A DNA stretch of 64,000 nt from Sphingopyxis panaciterrae (GCF_011762125.1 NZ_JAASQN010000001.1:434001-498000); one strand, 5' to 3'. Counted from the stretch's first letter, positions 44,277 to 54,777 are shown. Numbers and translations: made by a program. The notes: generated by a model from the letters alone, not told the origin.

Positions 44277-44474
44277 GTGAACCCCGAAGAAATCGCCCAG
44301 CGCCTCGAAATGCTTCGTATCGAACATCGCGATCTCGATGCCGCGATCATCGCGCTCGGCGATGCGACGGTGCCCGACCAGCTGCAACTGGCCCGGCTGA
44401 AGAAACGCAAGCTGCGCCTGCGCGACGAGATCGCCTGGTGCGAGGACCAGCTGGTGCCTGATATTATTGCCTGA
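44277..44474 (+). CDS. Second YdcH-like (DUF465) small protein
   Basis: A 65-aa helical protein (EIAQRLEMLRIEHRDLDAAI, then QLARLKKRKLRLRDEIAWCE). Starts at GTG 44277 with AGGAGG six bases upstream; an ATG at 44241 would lie before that site. Related to the divergent 52-aa protein, sharing the hydrophobic HxxLDxxI and LKKxKLxxxxEI pattern. Confidence 0.83.
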   Translation: MNPEEIAQRLEMLRIEHRDLDAAIIALGDATVPDQLQLARLKKRKLRLRDEIAWCEDQLVPDIIA

Positions 44475-44525
44475 GCGAGGGTGGCGGATCGGCGGGTATC
44501 GGCCGGTAATTGCCATTTCCTTCGT

Positions 44526-44620
44526 CGTCACCCCGGACTTGATCCGGGGTCCCGCTGGACGTCGAAACCTGCGTTACCTTCAAAAAAGCGGGATCCCGGG
44601 TCAAGCCTGGGATGACGAAG
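44526..44620. repeat. REP-like palindromic element, family A
   Basis: Runs from CGTCACCCCGGACTTGATCC to CAAGCCTGGGATGACGAAG, with CGGGGTCCCGCT/AGCGGGATCCCGG inside. Lies between the second YdcH-like gene and the RcdA-like gene; nothing else is seen in this gap. Confidence 0.75.
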
Positions 44621-44766
44621 GTGAGTGGAGCTCATGGCCGCTTCCCACCCCAAAACCGCCCTTCGCCCGTCCTGTCCAGGTTCGTACAGCCAAAAGATGG
44701 TTAGCGCCATTGCTACGGGGGCGGCCGCCATGGCATCCCCTTTCTGCAATTTCGGGGCGAAGAAAG

Positions 44767-45231
44767 ATGATGGCGTTCGGTCTGCCGGTGCAGCGTGCCC
44801 AGGTTGAAAATCTCTATGTCGAGGCGATGCTGCTCGCCGACGAGGCGCATGCAGCGTTTGCGGTACAGCGCGACCTTGGCCGGATCGAGGCGGGCCGGAC
44901 AGGCGGCAACAGCGTGCAACTCGTCAGTCTGGCCTGCGAATCGCTGAAGACGACGACGCGGCTGATGCACATCATTGCCTGGCTGCTCCACCGCCGGGCG
45001 ATGATCGCGGGCGATCCGGGGGCCGGCGCGGGCGACAGCGCGGCGCGGATCGGCGCGCCGGTCGCCGCCGACTGGGACGTCTGCCTGGATTTCGATCCGG
45101 CGACCCGCCGGATCATCGCGGCGAGCGAGCGCTTGTTCGAACGCATCGCGGCGCTGGAAGCGGGATGGGACGAGCCGCAGGCGGTGACCCCGGTGCAGCA
45201 GTTGCTCGCACAGCTCGAAGCGCGGCTGTAA
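44767..45231 (+). CDS. DUF1465/RcdA-like protein
   Basis: A 154-aa helical protein (VENLYVEAMLLADEAHAAF, ACESLKTTTRLMHIIAWLLHRRA, ASERLFERIAALE). DUF1465 includes RcdA of Caulobacter, an adaptor that brings the cell-cycle regulator CtrA to the ClpXP protease. Assignment to RcdA is from the domain pattern only. ATGATG start, with a GAAGAAAG upstream sequence that is a weak ribosome site. Confidence 0.8.
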   Translation: MMAFGLPVQRAQVENLYVEAMLLADEAHAAFAVQRDLGRIEAGRTGGNSVQLVSLACESLKTTTRLMHIIAWLLHRRAMIAGDPGAGAGDSAARIGAPVAADWDVCLDFDPATRRIIAASERLFERIAALEAGWDEPQAVTPVQQLLAQLEARL

Positions 45232-46302
45232 TCAGCCGCCGGCCAGTGCCTGCCGGGCGAGCCAGCTCGCCAGCACCGCGATATATTCGGGCGCGTCCGC
45301 CCGTTCGGTGCCGTCATATTTGGGGTCGAGCGAAATTGCCTTGTCCACCGACATTTGCATCGCATGGTCGGCGCCCGCCACGACATGGACGGCCATCTTC
45401 GGCATCCGCGCGGCGACGGCTTTCAGCCGCTCGACCGAATGGGCAACGGGCACCACCGCGTCATTGGCGCCGTAGAGGATGAGCAGGGGGACGGTGACGG
45501 CGGTCAGATTGGTGAGCGGATCATTTTCGATTTCCCTGCGCCAGCCCGAAACCTCGCGATCCTTGATCGTCTCGCCCATGTAGAGATATTTGAACCAGGC
45601 TTTGGTCTTGGCCGCATCGATCAGGCGCTGGGCGGCGTCCTTGCTCGCGGTGCCGCGCATATAATCGTCGACCGCCTTTCGCGTCGCGACCATCTGGTCG
45701 ATGTCCGCCTGCGAATAGCCGTTCGCGCGCAGGTGATTGGTCGAGGAGAAGATCATCTGGACGTCGGCGGTGGCGACGGGCGCCGATACCGAAATCACGA
45801 AGGCGATATCGGGGCTTCGCGACGCCGCGAGCGGGGATATCCAGCCGCCCTGGCTCAACCCCCATGTCCCGATACGCCGCGGGTCGATGCGCGGATCGCT
45901 CTTCAGGCTCTGGACGGCGGCGATCGCGTCGTCGGCGAGGATCGTGAAGTCGCCGCCGGCATTTTGCGTGCCCGACCGGCCCGAACCGCGGCGGTCATAG
46001 GTGAAGACGGCGATACCCAGCGCGGGCAGCATCGCTTTCAGATGGTCGTAGAGCGAAGCATCGCCGAGCGGCGAAGAGGCGCTGTGGGTGACCACGACCG
46101 CCGCCACCGGCTTGCTGTTCCGCGGCAGATAGAGCGTTCCTGAAAGTTCGGTGCCCCCGCTGGTGAACCGGCGCGCCTCGGTGATGACCACGGTCGTCGC
46201 AGGCGCGCTCCACGGTGCGGCCGGCGCGGTTTGGGCCACCGCGCCCGGCAGGTGGAGGCCGAGAAAGATCATAAGGGCGCAGAGGGCGGGGAGCGGACGC
46301 AT
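45232..46302 (-). CDS. Exported alpha/beta hydrolase
   Basis: A 356-aa secreted hydrolase: signal peptide ([21 protein letters not shown]), then a dienelactone-hydrolase-like/prolyl-peptidase-like fold with GLSQGGW as nucleophile elbow, [13 protein letters not shown] for the acid, and AGADHAM for the histidine. Substrate unknown. Convergent with the DUF1465 gene and directly downstream of the DUF2332 gene on the same strand. Confidence 0.85.
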   Translation of the reverse strand: MRPLPALCALMIFLGLHLPGAVAQTAPAAPWSAPATTVVITEARRFTSGGTELSGTLYLPRNSKPVAAVVVTHSASSPLGDASLYDHLKAMLPALGIAVFTYDRRGSGRSGTQNAGGDFTILADDAIAAVQSLKSDPRIDPRRIGTWGLSQGGWISPLAASRSPDIAFVISVSAPVATADVQMIFSSTNHLRANGYSQADIDQMVATRKAVDDYMRGTASKDAAQRLIDAAKTKAWFKYLYMGETIKDREVSGWRREIENDPLTNLTAVTVPLLILYGANDAVVPVAHSVERLKAVAARMPKMAVHVVAGADHAMQMSVDKAISLDPKYDGTERADAPEYIAVLASWLARQALAGG

Positions 46303-46315
46303 CGAGAGGGCCCTT

Positions 46316-47401
46316 CTAGGGAACTGCCATCCACTCGACCCACGCGCCGTGCGCATGGGCGCGGCCAAGCATTTTGGAGGTCTCGCCGCCCGGCCAGTAA
46401 CGCACCGCCAGTTCGTGATAGTGCATCGTCCGGTTCGCTTCGAGCGCCACCCACGCGAGCGGCCGGTCGGCGGTTGCGCGTTTGCCCGCTTCCTCCATCG
46501 CCGCTGTCACGCGCGCCTGCTGGTCGGCGGGGACATATTGCCAGACGATCGAGTGCATCAGCAGCCGCGTCGTGCCGGCGGCTTGCGGTTTCGCGAGCTC
46601 GGCCTCGACGAAGTCGGCGGCATTGGCCTTGACGAGGTTCGGTTTTTCGCTGTGCGCTGCGGTGATAGCCGCCTCCATCCGCGCGAAGCGGATCGCGTGC
46701 TCGGGCCAGATATAGGCCTTGAGCCGCAGCGCCTGCGCCGGGTCGGTCAGGTCGACCGGGGCGACATCGCAGCCCTTCAGGCTCGCGATGTCGATCTTGT
46801 GCTGGGGCGGATGGTGGCCGCGCCATTCGGGGGTGAACGCCATCGCGCCCGGCTGCGGCCCGACCTGCACCCCGCCAAGGTCATAATGATAGCGATCGAG
46901 CATCAGGTTGATCCCGGCGCTCGACCCGATTTCAAGGCATGCGAAGCGCGGCGGCAGCCCCTGGTCGACGAGCCACAGCATCGCGGCGATGAAATTCGAC
47001 GAGCGCCCCGCTTCGTTGGTCTGCGGCGGGCCGTCCAGCCAGGGCAGCAGCGCCGCCTCGTGCCGCCGCACGACCCCCGCGACGATCCCGGCGTCGTTGA
47101 TGTCGTCGGCATCGGCATAGACGGGCGCGAGTTCGTGCGCCGCGCCCGCGAGGTGCAGGGCGTGGATCCCGCCGGCGGCGCGGAGCGGCAGCGCGTCGGC
47201 GAGCGGGGCGCCTTGCCATTCGGCGATCCGCCGCGCGAATTCGGTCGCCGGGGCATCGAGCAGCGCGCCGAGCGCCGCGACGATCCGCGCGGTGACCGGC
47301 GCATCGTTGGCGCGGCAATAGACGGCCTGGTTGGCAAAGGCGGTGCGAACCGCCGCAGGTCCGGTTTCGGCCATGTCGACCATTTGATAGCGCTCGCTCA
47401 T
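46316..47401 (-). CDS. DUF2332 family protein
   Basis: A 361-aa soluble protein with the family core ([37 protein letters not shown]). The EIGSSAG segment resembles a SAM-binding loop, so a methyltransferase role is possible but untested. It is divergent from hisG, and their starts are only about 40 bases apart. Confidence 0.85.
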   Translation of the reverse strand: MSERYQMVDMAETGPAAVRTAFANQAVYCRANDAPVTARIVAALGALLDAPATEFARRIAEWQGAPLADALPLRAAGGIHALHLAGAAHELAPVYADADDINDAGIVAGVVRRHEAALLPWLDGPPQTNEAGRSSNFIAAMLWLVDQGLPPRFACLEIGSSAGINLMLDRYHYDLGGVQVGPQPGAMAFTPEWRGHHPPQHKIDIASLKGCDVAPVDLTDPAQALRLKAYIWPEHAIRFARMEAAITAAHSEKPNLVKANAADFVEAELAKPQAAGTTRLLMHSIVWQYVPADQQARVTAAMEEAGKRATADRPLAWVALEANRTMHYHELAVRYWPGGETSKMLGRAHAHGAWVEWMAVP

Positions 47402-47429
47402 TGCCCTTTCTCCCGGGCCCGCTTATGGG
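47401..47429 (+). promoter_or_regulatory. Candidate hisG promoter with very short leader
   Basis: TTGCCC and TATGGG are 17 bases apart; the latter ends 11 bases before ATG 47441, so a leader of about four bases is expected. No Shine-Dalgarno sequence is present. Confidence 0.45.
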
Positions 47430-47440
47430 CTGGCGCGCTT

Positions 47441-48130
47441 ATGCCCGAACCGATCATCTTTGCCATCCCGAAAGGGAGGATTCTCGACGAAGCGCTGCCA
47501 TTGCTGGCGGCGGTCGGCATCGAGCCGGCGGCGGATTTCTTCGACAAGAAGAGCCGCGCGCTGGTGTTCGCGACGAACCAGCCGCATATCTCGCTGATCC
47601 GCGTGCGCGCGTTCGACGTCGCGACCTTCGTTGCGCATGGCGCCGCGCAATTGGGCATCGTCGGGTCGGATGTGATCGACGAGTTCGCCTATTCGGAACT
47701 GTACGCCCCGGTCGACCTTGGCATCGGCCATTGCCGCCTGTCGCTCGCGGGGCCGGAGGGCAGCGCGCCGCCGGGCGCCAACGAGCTTGGGGGCGAAAGC
47801 CATATCCGCGTCGCGACCAAATATCCCGCGATCACCCGCCGCTGGTTCGAAGGGCAGGGCATCCAGGCGGAATGCATCAAGCTCAATGGCGCGATGGAAA
47901 TCGCGCCGAAGCTGGGCCTTGCGTCGCACATCGTCGACCTGGTTTCGACCGGGCGGACGCTGGTCGAAAATGCGCTCGCCGAGCAGACGGTGATCAGCGA
48001 AGTGTCGGCGCGGCTGATCGTCAATCGCGCCGCATTCAAACTGCGTTCGGCCGACGTGCCGGCGCTGGTCGAGCGTTTCCGGCAAGCCGTGGGTGAAACC
48101 CGCCAAAATGGGCGCGATGCGGCGGCTTGA
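47441..48130 (+). CDS. hisG: ATP phosphoribosyltransferase, short form
   Basis: A 229-aa enzyme for the first step of histidine synthesis. Landmarks: [25 protein letters not shown], and the phosphate-binding [15 protein letters not shown]. It lacks the C-terminal regulatory domain of the long form, so it should need HisZ as partner; no hisZ gene lies in the window. hisD overlaps its 3' end, so the two are translationally coupled. Confidence 0.95.
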   Translation: MPEPIIFAIPKGRILDEALPLLAAVGIEPAADFFDKKSRALVFATNQPHISLIRVRAFDVATFVAHGAAQLGIVGSDVIDEFAYSELYAPVDLGIGHCRLSLAGPEGSAPPGANELGGESHIRVATKYPAITRRWFEGQGIQAECIKLNGAMEIAPKLGLASHIVDLVSTGRTLVENALAEQTVISEVSARLIVNRAAFKLRSADVPALVERFRQAVGETRQNGRDAAA

Positions 48131-49409
48131 CGCCTCCGCGCCCGGCTTTGCGGCCGATTTCGACGCGCTGGTCAATGATCGGCGCGAAAGCGATTCCGAC
48201 GTGTCGGCCGATGTCGCCGCGATCATCGCGCGGGTAAAAGCCGAAGGCGATGCGGCGCTGGCCGATTATACCGCAAAGTTCGACCGCTTCGATCTGAACG
48301 CCAGCGGATGGAGCATTTCGAAGGAGGAATGCGCCGCCGCTTATGACGCGCTGACACCCGAATTGCGTGACGCGCTGAATCTCGCGGCGACGCGCATCCG
48401 CGCCTATCATTCCGCGCAGCTTCCCGAAAATCGCGACTACCGCGACGAAAGCGGCGTGCGCCTCGGCGCGCGCTGGGGCGCGGTCGACGCGGCAGGCGTC
48501 TATGTGCCCGGCGGCCGTGCTGCCTATCCGTCGTCGGTGCTGATGAACATCCTGCCCGCCAAGGTTGCGGGGGTCGAACGCATCGTGATGATGACCCCGA
48601 CCCCGGGCGGCGAGATCAACCCGGTCGTGATGGCCGCGGCGCATATCGGCGGGGTCGACGAAATCTGGCGCGTCGGCGGCGCGCAGGCGATCGCCGCGCT
48701 CGCATATGGCACCGAGAGAATCGCGCCGGTCGATGTCGTCACCGGCCCCGGCAATGCCTGGGTCGCCGAGGCGAAGCGGCAGGTCTATGGCGTCGTCGGC
48801 ATCGACATGGTTGCGGGGCCGAGCGAGATCGTCGTCGTCGCCGACGCACAGAACGCGCCGCACGTCATCGCCGCCGACCTGCTGAGCCAAGCCGAGCACG
48901 ACCCGACAAGCCAGTCGATCCTGTTCACCGACGACGGCGATTTCGCCGATGCGGTGGCGTCCGCTGTGGCCGATGTCATTCCGGTCCTGTCGACCGCTGC
49001 AACAATGCGCGAAAGCTGGGACGCGAACGGCGCCGTCATCGTCGTGCCCGCGCTGGCGGACGCGATCCCGCTTTGCGACCGGCTGGCACCCGAACATCTC
49101 GAACTCGCGGTCGATGCCGCCGAGGCCGATGCGCTGTTCGCCAGGGTGCGCCACGCGGGTTCGGTGTTCCTCGGCCGTCAGACGCCCGAAGCGATCGGCG
49201 ATTATGTCGCCGGTCCGAACCATGTGCTGCCGACCGGCCGCCGCGCGCGCTTTTCGAGCGGGCTGTCGGTCACCGACTTCATGAAGCGCACCAGCTTCCT
49301 CGCGCTCGACGATGCGTCGCTCGCCGCGATCGGTCCGGCGGCCGTTGCACTGGCCGGCGCCGAGGGGCTTCCCGCCCACGCGCTCAGCGTCCAGAACAGA
49401 TTGAAGTAG
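48117..49409 (+). CDS. hisD: Histidinol dehydrogenase
   Basis: A 430-aa zinc enzyme for the last two steps of histidine synthesis. Landmarks: [68 protein letters not shown] and [11 protein letters not shown] 48117 ([10 protein letters not shown]) is chosen; 48108 and GTG 48093 are alternatives, all overlapping hisG. nusB follows seven bases after its stop. Confidence 0.96.
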   Translation: MRRLDASAPGFAADFDALVNDRRESDSDVSADVAAIIARVKAEGDAALADYTAKFDRFDLNASGWSISKEECAAAYDALTPELRDALNLAATRIRAYHSAQLPENRDYRDESGVRLGARWGAVDAAGVYVPGGRAAYPSSVLMNILPAKVAGVERIVMMTPTPGGEINPVVMAAAHIGGVDEIWRVGGAQAIAALAYGTERIAPVDVVTGPGNAWVAEAKRQVYGVVGIDMVAGPSEIVVVADAQNAPHVIAADLLSQAEHDPTSQSILFTDDGDFADAVASAVADVIPVLSTAATMRESWDANGAVIVVPALADAIPLCDRLAPEHLELAVDAAEADALFARVRHAGSVFLGRQTPEAIGDYVAGPNHVLPTGRRARFSSGLSVTDFMKRTSFLALDDASLAAIGPAAVALAGAEGLPAHALSVQNRLK

Positions 49410-49416
49410 AAGAGTC

Positions 49417-49863
49417 ATGAACAAACGCACCCAGTCCCGCTCCGCCGCCCGCCTCGCCGCCGTCCAGGCGCTGTATCAGCACGAGATGGAAGCGACCCCG
49501 GTTCCCAAGCTGATCCATGAATTTCATCAGCACCGCATCGGCGCGATCATCGAAGACGCCGAATATGCCGACGCCGACATTCCCTTCTTCGACGATATCG
49601 TGAAGGGCGCGCTGGCGCGCCTGCCCGAAGTCGATGCGGCGATCACCGCGCGGCTCGCGAGCGGCTGGACGATGGAACGGCTCGACCGCACGATGAAGGC
49701 GATCCTGCGCGCCGGCACCTATGAACTCATCGCGCGCAGCGACGTGCCGGTCGGCGCCGTGGTCAGCGAATATGTCGATGTGGCGAAAGCCTTTTTCGAC
49801 GCGCGCGAGGCGGGGTTTGCCAACGGGTTGCTCGACGCGATCGGTAAAGCGGCGCGGGCCTGA
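49417..49863 (+). CDS. nusB: Transcription antitermination factor NusB
   Basis: A 148-aa helical RNA-binding protein with the family start RSAARLAAVQALYQ and end AILRAGTYELIARSDVP plus EYVDVAKAFFDARE. It takes part in rRNA antitermination. Co-transcribed with hisGD; a 150-base palindromic region separates it from thiL. Confidence 0.95.
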   Translation: MNKRTQSRSAARLAAVQALYQHEMEATPVPKLIHEFHQHRIGAIIEDAEYADADIPFFDDIVKGALARLPEVDAAITARLASGWTMERLDRTMKAILRAGTYELIARSDVPVGAVVSEYVDVAKAFFDAREAGFANGLLDAIGKAARA

Positions 49864-49873
49864 AAAATGCCAT

Positions 49874-49957
49874 GTGCTCCCGCGAAGGCGGGAGCCCATC
49901 TCCCGCCAGCGCCAATTTTAACCGGCAGGAGATGGATCCCCGCCTTCGCGGGGATAC
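49874..49957. repeat. Palindromic repeat after nusB
   Basis: CTCCCGCGAAGGCGGGAGCC and GGATCCCCGCCTTCGCGGGG are mirrored around CATCTCCC/GGAGATGG. It could end or attenuate transcription between nusB and thiL. Confidence 0.6.
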
Positions 49958-49996
49958 GCGCAAATTTAACTAGCTGTTTATTTCGGGGGCTGAGGG

Positions 49997-50015
49997 CATT
50001 ACGATTTTCGTAATG
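49997..50015. promoter_or_regulatory. Palindrome overlapping the thiL start codon
   Basis: CATTACGA-TTT-TCGTAATG is exact, with eight-base arms; its last three bases are the thiL ATG. TTTATT and TACGAT, 17 bases apart, make a possible promoter whose start would coincide with the ATG. It might be an operator or an RNA hairpin. Confidence 0.45.
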
Positions 50016-50942
50016 AGCGAAGCTGATTTCATCGCGCGCCTGCGCGCCATCGCGACCGACCCCGCCGCGCGCGGACTGGCCGACGATACGGCGGTGTTCG
50101 AAGGCCTCGTGCTGACCCACGACATGATCGTCGAGGGCATTCATTTCCTCCCCGACGACACGCCGCAGGATGTCGCGTGGAAACTCGTCGCGGTGAACCT
50201 GTCCGACCTGGCCGCAAAGGGGGCCGCGCCGCTCGGCGTCCTGGTCGGCTATAGCCTGGGCGACGACGCATGGGACGCAGCCTTTGTCGAGGGGCTCGAT
50301 GCGGCGCTGCGCCGGTTCGGGATCATCCTGCTCGGCGGCGACACGGTGCGCGTTCCGGCGGGCGCGCCGCGCTCCTTCGGGCTGACCGCGATCGGCCGGG
50401 CGCCGGAAAGCGGCGCGCCGCCGCGGAGCGGGGTCCGGCCCGGCGACCAGCTGTGGGTGACGGGGTCGATCGGCAACGCCGGGCTCGGCCTCGCGATGCG
50501 GCTGGGGCAGGTCGAACCGAACGAGACCTGCCTGACCGCCTATCGCCGCCCCCAGCCGCAACTGACGTTCGGCCAGGCGGTGGCGCGTCATGTCCATGCC
50601 ATGATGGATGTGTCCGACGGCCTGCTGATCGATGCCGAGCGCATGGCGCACGCAAGCGGGTGCGACCTGACGTTGATGCTCGAATCGATCCCGCTGTCGG
50701 CGGCGCTGCTCGCGGTGCGGCCCGATGTGCTCGATACGCGGCTCGCCGCCGCGACGGCGGGTGACGATTATCAACTGCTCTTCGCCGCCGACCCCGGCGA
50801 GGCGGCGGCGATCCGCGAGATTGCGGCGGGGCTGAACGTCGCGGTGACGATGCTGGGCCACGCCGGGGTTGGCGAGGGTATCACGCTCACCCACCGCGCC
50901 CAGCGCATCGCACCGCCTGCCAGCCTCGGCTTCATGCATTAG
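50013..50942 (+). CDS. thiL: Thiamine-monophosphate kinase
   Basis: A 309-aa ATP-dependent enzyme making thiamine diphosphate. Landmarks: DDTAVFEG, THDMIVEGIHFL, NLSDLAAKGAAPLG, LLGGDTVR, DVSDGLLIDAERM, and GDDYQLLF. Length is usual for the family. No Shine-Dalgarno sequence is seen; a palindrome covers the start codon. Confidence 0.95.
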   Translation: MSEADFIARLRAIATDPAARGLADDTAVFEGLVLTHDMIVEGIHFLPDDTPQDVAWKLVAVNLSDLAAKGAAPLGVLVGYSLGDDAWDAAFVEGLDAALRRFGIILLGGDTVRVPAGAPRSFGLTAIGRAPESGAPPRSGVRPGDQLWVTGSIGNAGLGLAMRLGQVEPNETCLTAYRRPQPQLTFGQAVARHVHAMMDVSDGLLIDAERMAHASGCDLTLMLESIPLSAALLAVRPDVLDTRLAAATAGDDYQLLFAADPGEAAAIREIAAGLNVAVTMLGHAGVGEGITLTHRAQRIAPPASLGFMH

Positions 50943-50999
50943 GCCGCGTGGACAAATTGGAATGTCGGTTATTGGCCGGAAGTGGGCGTCCTTTTCCTT

Positions 51000-51226
51000 C
51001 GTCACCCCGGACTTGATCCGGGGTCCCGCTTGATGTCGCAAACTGCCGGCGCCCCAAAAAAAGCGGGATCCCGGGTCAAGCCCGGGATGACGAAAAAGGG
51101 CAGGAAGCGGCCGGTGGTGGCGATTATGATATCGTCATCCCGGCGGAGGCCGGGATCTCGGCCCTGGATCGAAAACGCGCCGGTGAGATCGTGTTTCAGA
51201 GTCACGCACCCTTCGCCGGGATGACG
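51000..51226. repeat. REP-like palindromic elements, family A pair
   Basis: A first element (51000-51094) runs CGTCACCCCGGACTTGATCC to GTCAAGCCCGGGATGACG. A second, looser one follows (about 51132-51226), from CGTCATCCCGGCGGAGGCC to CTTCGCCGGGATGACGAAC. The rest of the gap 50943-51340 holds no gene I can support. Confidence 0.7.
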
Positions 51227-51340
51227 AACCAAGCAAGGGCAGTTCAGGAATTTCGCTTTGAAATCCGTTTGATGGCGGGGCACAAGGGCGGCAACCGCGG
51301 CCATCCGCCCGGCAGGCATGGCAAAGCGGAAAGGCATATC

Positions 51341-52414
51341 ATGGTCGACCCAAAGAGCAGGCGGCGATCCTCCGCTCGCATGATGGCGGCGGTGCTGTCG
51401 TTCTGTTTCTGGTGTCTGTCGCATCCCGCGCAGGCGGCACATTCGCCGGAGCCGCCGGTCGGTGCCTTGCAGGCGCAAACGGTCGCGAGCGATCCCGAGC
51501 CGGCAGAAAGCGAAGCACCGTCCGATCAGGCCGCTGCCTGGGCCGGCGATTGCGAAGCGAAAGACGGGGAAGCGAGTGACGGGGAGGCATGCCGGCGGCT
51601 GGCCTATCTTTACCGCGAAGGCGACGGCGTCGCGCAGGATGAGGTTCGCGCGGTGTGGCTTTTCGCGCGCGGCTGTCATCTGGGCGATCTGACGGGCTGC
51701 ACGATGGCGGGCTTTGCCTATGGCGAAGGGAAAGGGGTCGAGCTTTCGCACGAAAAAGCCGCCACCTACTACGCCTTCGCGTGCGACGGCGGCGAGGGGA
51801 CGGCCTGTTCCAACCTCGGCCTTTCCTATATCAACGGCGATGGTGTTCCCAAGGATCCGAAGCGGGCGGCGCGGCTGTTCAAACGCTCGTGCGAGCTGGA
51901 AGATATATCGGGCTGCACGAACCTCGGCGCATCCTATTCGCTGGGCAAGGGCCTCGCGCCGAATCAGCGCGAGGCGGCGCGGCTTTTTGAGCGCGCGTGC
52001 CAGGAGGACGACCAGCACGCCTGCTATAATCTGGGCGTTCTTCACCGCGACGCCCTGGGCATGCCGCGGAATTATAAACGGGCCTATGCGCTGTTCGAGC
52101 AAAGCTGCGAGGCCGACGAGGCGTCGGGGTGCGGCAATCTGGCGATGCTGATCGACGACGGGCGCGGGGTGCGCCGGAACCGCGGCCGCGCCCTCGAACT
52201 GTTCGATCGCGCCTGCGACCTGGGCGAAGCCGAAAGCTGCTTTTCGCTCGCGCGTGCCTATCAGACCGGCAAGGGGATCGCGCGCGATATTGCGAAGGCG
52301 ATCCTGCTGCTCGAACGGACGCTCGAGCTCGACCCCGATACCAAATCCGCCGTCAGCGCGCGCAGGGCGCTGGCGGAGGCGCGCGGCGCGGAGGCCGCAG
52401 GCTCGACGCCCTAG
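51341..52414 (+). CDS. Exported Sel1-repeat, cysteine-rich (Hcp-like) protein
   Basis: A 357-aa protein with a basic start and signal-like helix (MMAAVLSFCFWCLSHPAQA), then about seven Sel1-like repeats (for example GEACRRLAYLYREGDGVAQD, GTACSNLGLSYINGDGVPKD). Each repeat carries a cysteine pair spaced as in Helicobacter Hcp proteins, so the repeats are likely disulfide-locked in the periplasm. It may bind peptides or partner proteins. ATG 51341 follows GGAAAGG. Confidence 0.83.
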   Translation: MVDPKSRRRSSARMMAAVLSFCFWCLSHPAQAAHSPEPPVGALQAQTVASDPEPAESEAPSDQAAAWAGDCEAKDGEASDGEACRRLAYLYREGDGVAQDEVRAVWLFARGCHLGDLTGCTMAGFAYGEGKGVELSHEKAATYYAFACDGGEGTACSNLGLSYINGDGVPKDPKRAARLFKRSCELEDISGCTNLGASYSLGKGLAPNQREAARLFERACQEDDQHACYNLGVLHRDALGMPRNYKRAYALFEQSCEADEASGCGNLAMLIDDGRGVRRNRGRALELFDRACDLGEAESCFSLARAYQTGKGIARDIAKAILLLERTLELDPDTKSAVSARRALAEARGAEAAGSTP

Positions 52415-52452
52415 ATATGACAATATCACGGCAAACTGCGGAAAAACCGGGG

Positions 52453-52481
52453 TTGCCCTTGGCTTTCTTTCTTCCCATAAC
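52453..52481 (+). promoter_or_regulatory. Candidate hppA promoter
   Basis: TTGCCC and CATAAC are 17 bases apart, about 120 bases before the hppA ATG. Confidence 0.35.
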
Positions 52482-52601
52482 TCGGCGTCCAAATTTGGGG
52501 CGGTCGCATCAGGGGAGAGAGCGAACCGGCATCAATAAGTCGGACGTGCTCGACTGCTAACCTTGCGTCGCCCTTCTTCAATGGGGAAGGAACAGTCACG
52601 C

Positions 52602-54719
52602 ATGAATCCGGTTTTGATCGCGATAGCGTGCGGCCTTTTGGCCGTGCTCTATGGATTCATTACCTCGCGGCAGGTGCTCAGCGCCTCGGCGGGTAATGAA
52701 AAAATGCAGGAAATCGCCGCCGCCATCCAGGAAGGCGCCAAGGCCTATCTGGGCCGCCAATATCGCACCATTGCCATCGTCGGCGTCGTCGTGGCCGTCT
52801 TGGTCGGGGTTTTCCTCGGCGCGATCTCGGCGACGGGCTTCGTTATCGGGGCCGTCCTGTCGGGGGTTGCCGGCTTCGTCGGGATGAATATCTCGGTGAA
52901 AGCCAATGTCCGCACCGCGGCCGCGGCGCAAACCGGGCTTCAGGCAGGCCTGACCATGGCATTCCGCGCCGGCGCGATCACCGGGCTGCTCGTGGCGGGC
53001 CTCGCGCTCCTCGCGATTTCGGTCTTCTTCTGGTATCTGATCGGCCCCGGCGGCTACACCGTTGGCGGTGATGACCGTACGGTCGTCGATGCGCTCGTCG
53101 CGCTCGCCTTCGGCGCCTCGCTGATCTCGATCTTCGCGCGCCTTGGCGGCGGCATCTTCACCAAGGCAGCCGACGTCGGCGCCGATCTGGTCGGCAAGGT
53201 CGAGGCCGGAATTCCCGAGGATGATCCGCGCAACCCTGCGGTGATTGCCGATAACGTCGGTGACAATGTCGGCGACTGCGCCGGCATGGCCGCCGACCTG
53301 TTCGAAACCTATGTCGTCACCGTCGGTGCCACCATGGTGCTGATCGCGTTGCTGCTGAAGGGCGCGGGCGATATGCTGTTGCCGCTAATGACGTTGCCGC
53401 TGCTGATGGGCGGCGTCTGCATCATCACCTCGATCATCGGAACCTATTTCGTCCGTCTTGGCGGCGGCAAGAACGTCATGGGTGCGATGTACAAGGGCTT
53501 CCTCGTCACCGCGGTCCTGTCGATCCCCGCGATCTGGTTCTCGACCAGCTATGTCCTCCAGGGCGACATGGCGACCGACATCACCGGGACCGATTTCAAC
53601 GGCAGCGACCTTTTCTATTGCTCGCTGCTCGGGCTTGTCATCACCGGGCTGATCATCTGGATCACCGAATATTACACCGGCACCAATTATCGCCCGGTGC
53701 GCAGCATCGCCAAGGCGTCGGAAACGGGTCATGGCACCAACGTCATTCAGGGCCTTGCCATCAGCCTTGAATCGACCGCGCTGCCGACGCTCGTGATCTG
53801 CGTCGGCATCGTCGTTGCCTTCCAGACCGCGGGCATCGTCGGCATTGCCTTTGCCGCCACCGCGATGCTCGCGCTCGCCGGCATGGTCGTCGCGCTCGAC
53901 GCTTATGGTCCGGTCACCGACAATGCCGGCGGCATTGCCGAAATGGCGGGCCTCGACGATTCGGTGCGTGAAAAGACCGACTTGCTCGACGCCGTGGGCA
54001 ATACGACCAAGGCGGTGACCAAGGGCTATGCCATCGGATCTGCGGGTCTCGCGGCGCTGGTGCTGTTCGGCACCTACACCGCCGACATCAGTGAATATTC
54101 GGCCAAGCTCGGTTTGACCGAGCCGCTGACCTTCTCGCTGTCGTCGCCCTATGTCATCGTCGGGCTGCTGCTCGGCGCGCTGTTGCCGTACCTGTTCGGC
54201 GCCTTCGGCATGACCGCGGTCGGCCGTGCGGCGGGCGAGGTCGTCAAGGATGTTCGCGAGCAGTTCAAGAACAACCCGGGCATCATGACCTATGAGAGCA
54301 AGCCCGACTATGCGCGTACGGTCGATCTGGTGACCAAGGCGGCGATCAAGGAAATGATCGTGCCCAGCCTGCTGCCGGTGCTGGCGCCCATCGTCGTGTT
54401 CTTCGTGATCCGCGGCGTGGCCGGTCCGGCCGCGGCCTTGGAAGCGCTCGGTGCGCTGCTGCTCGGCGTGATCGTCGGCGGGCTGTTCGTCGCCATCTCG
54501 ATGACCTCGGGCGGCGGCGCATGGGACAATGCGAAGAAATATATCGAGGACGGTAACCACGGCGGCAAGGGCAGCGATGCCCATAAGGCGGCCGTCACGG
54601 GCGACACCGTAGGCGATCCCTACAAGGATACCGCAGGCCCGGCGGTCAATCCGATGATCAAGATCACCAACATCGTGGCGATCCTGCTCCTCGCGGCGCT
54701 GGCGCACGGCGCGGCGTAA
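52602..54719 (+). CDS. hppA: Membrane-bound proton-translocating pyrophosphatase, K+-insensitive type
   Basis: A 705-aa, roughly 16-helix pump that splits pyrophosphate to move protons out of the cytosol. Substrate loops: [20 protein letters not shown], then [19 protein letters not shown], and [12 protein letters not shown]. The lysine in [10 protein letters not shown] marks the K+-independent class (K+-dependent pumps have Ala there). GGGGAAGGA precedes ATG 52602. Monocistronic with a strong terminator. Confidence 0.97.
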   Translation: MNPVLIAIACGLLAVLYGFITSRQVLSASAGNEKMQEIAAAIQEGAKAYLGRQYRTIAIVGVVVAVLVGVFLGAISATGFVIGAVLSGVAGFVGMNISVKANVRTAAAAQTGLQAGLTMAFRAGAITGLLVAGLALLAISVFFWYLIGPGGYTVGGDDRTVVDALVALAFGASLISIFARLGGGIFTKAADVGADLVGKVEAGIPEDDPRNPAVIADNVGDNVGDCAGMAADLFETYVVTVGATMVLIALLLKGAGDMLLPLMTLPLLMGGVCIITSIIGTYFVRLGGGKNVMGAMYKGFLVTAVLSIPAIWFSTSYVLQGDMATDITGTDFNGSDLFYCSLLGLVITGLIIWITEYYTGTNYRPVRSIAKASETGHGTNVIQGLAISLESTALPTLVICVGIVVAFQTAGIVGIAFAATAMLALAGMVVALDAYGPVTDNAGGIAEMAGLDDSVREKTDLLDAVGNTTKAVTKGYAIGSAGLAALVLFGTYTADISEYSAKLGLTEPLTFSLSSPYVIVGLLLGALLPYLFGAFGMTAVGRAAGEVVKDVREQFKNNPGIMTYESKPDYARTVDLVTKAAIKEMIVPSLLPVLAPIVVFFVIRGVAGPAAALEALGALLLGVIVGGLFVAISMTSGGGAWDNAKKYIEDGNHGGKGSDAHKAAVTGDTVGDPYKDTAGPAVNPMIKITNIVAILLLAALAHGAA

Positions 54720-54743
54720 GCCGCGCTGCCGTCAAGGCAAAGA

Positions 54744-54777
54744 AAAGCCCCGCCGGAGCGATCCGGCGGGGCTTTTT
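54744..54777 (+). terminator. Rho-independent terminator of hppA
   Basis: AAAGCCCCGCCGGA (54744-54757) pairs exactly with TCCGGCGGGGCTTT (54762-54775) over a GCGA loop, followed by TT. It ends 58 bases after the hppA stop. Confidence 0.9.

Noticed and set aside
49981..50015. TPP riboswitch upstream of thiL
   Set aside because: The conserved CTGAGA and ACCTGAT core elements are absent and there is no room for a leader.
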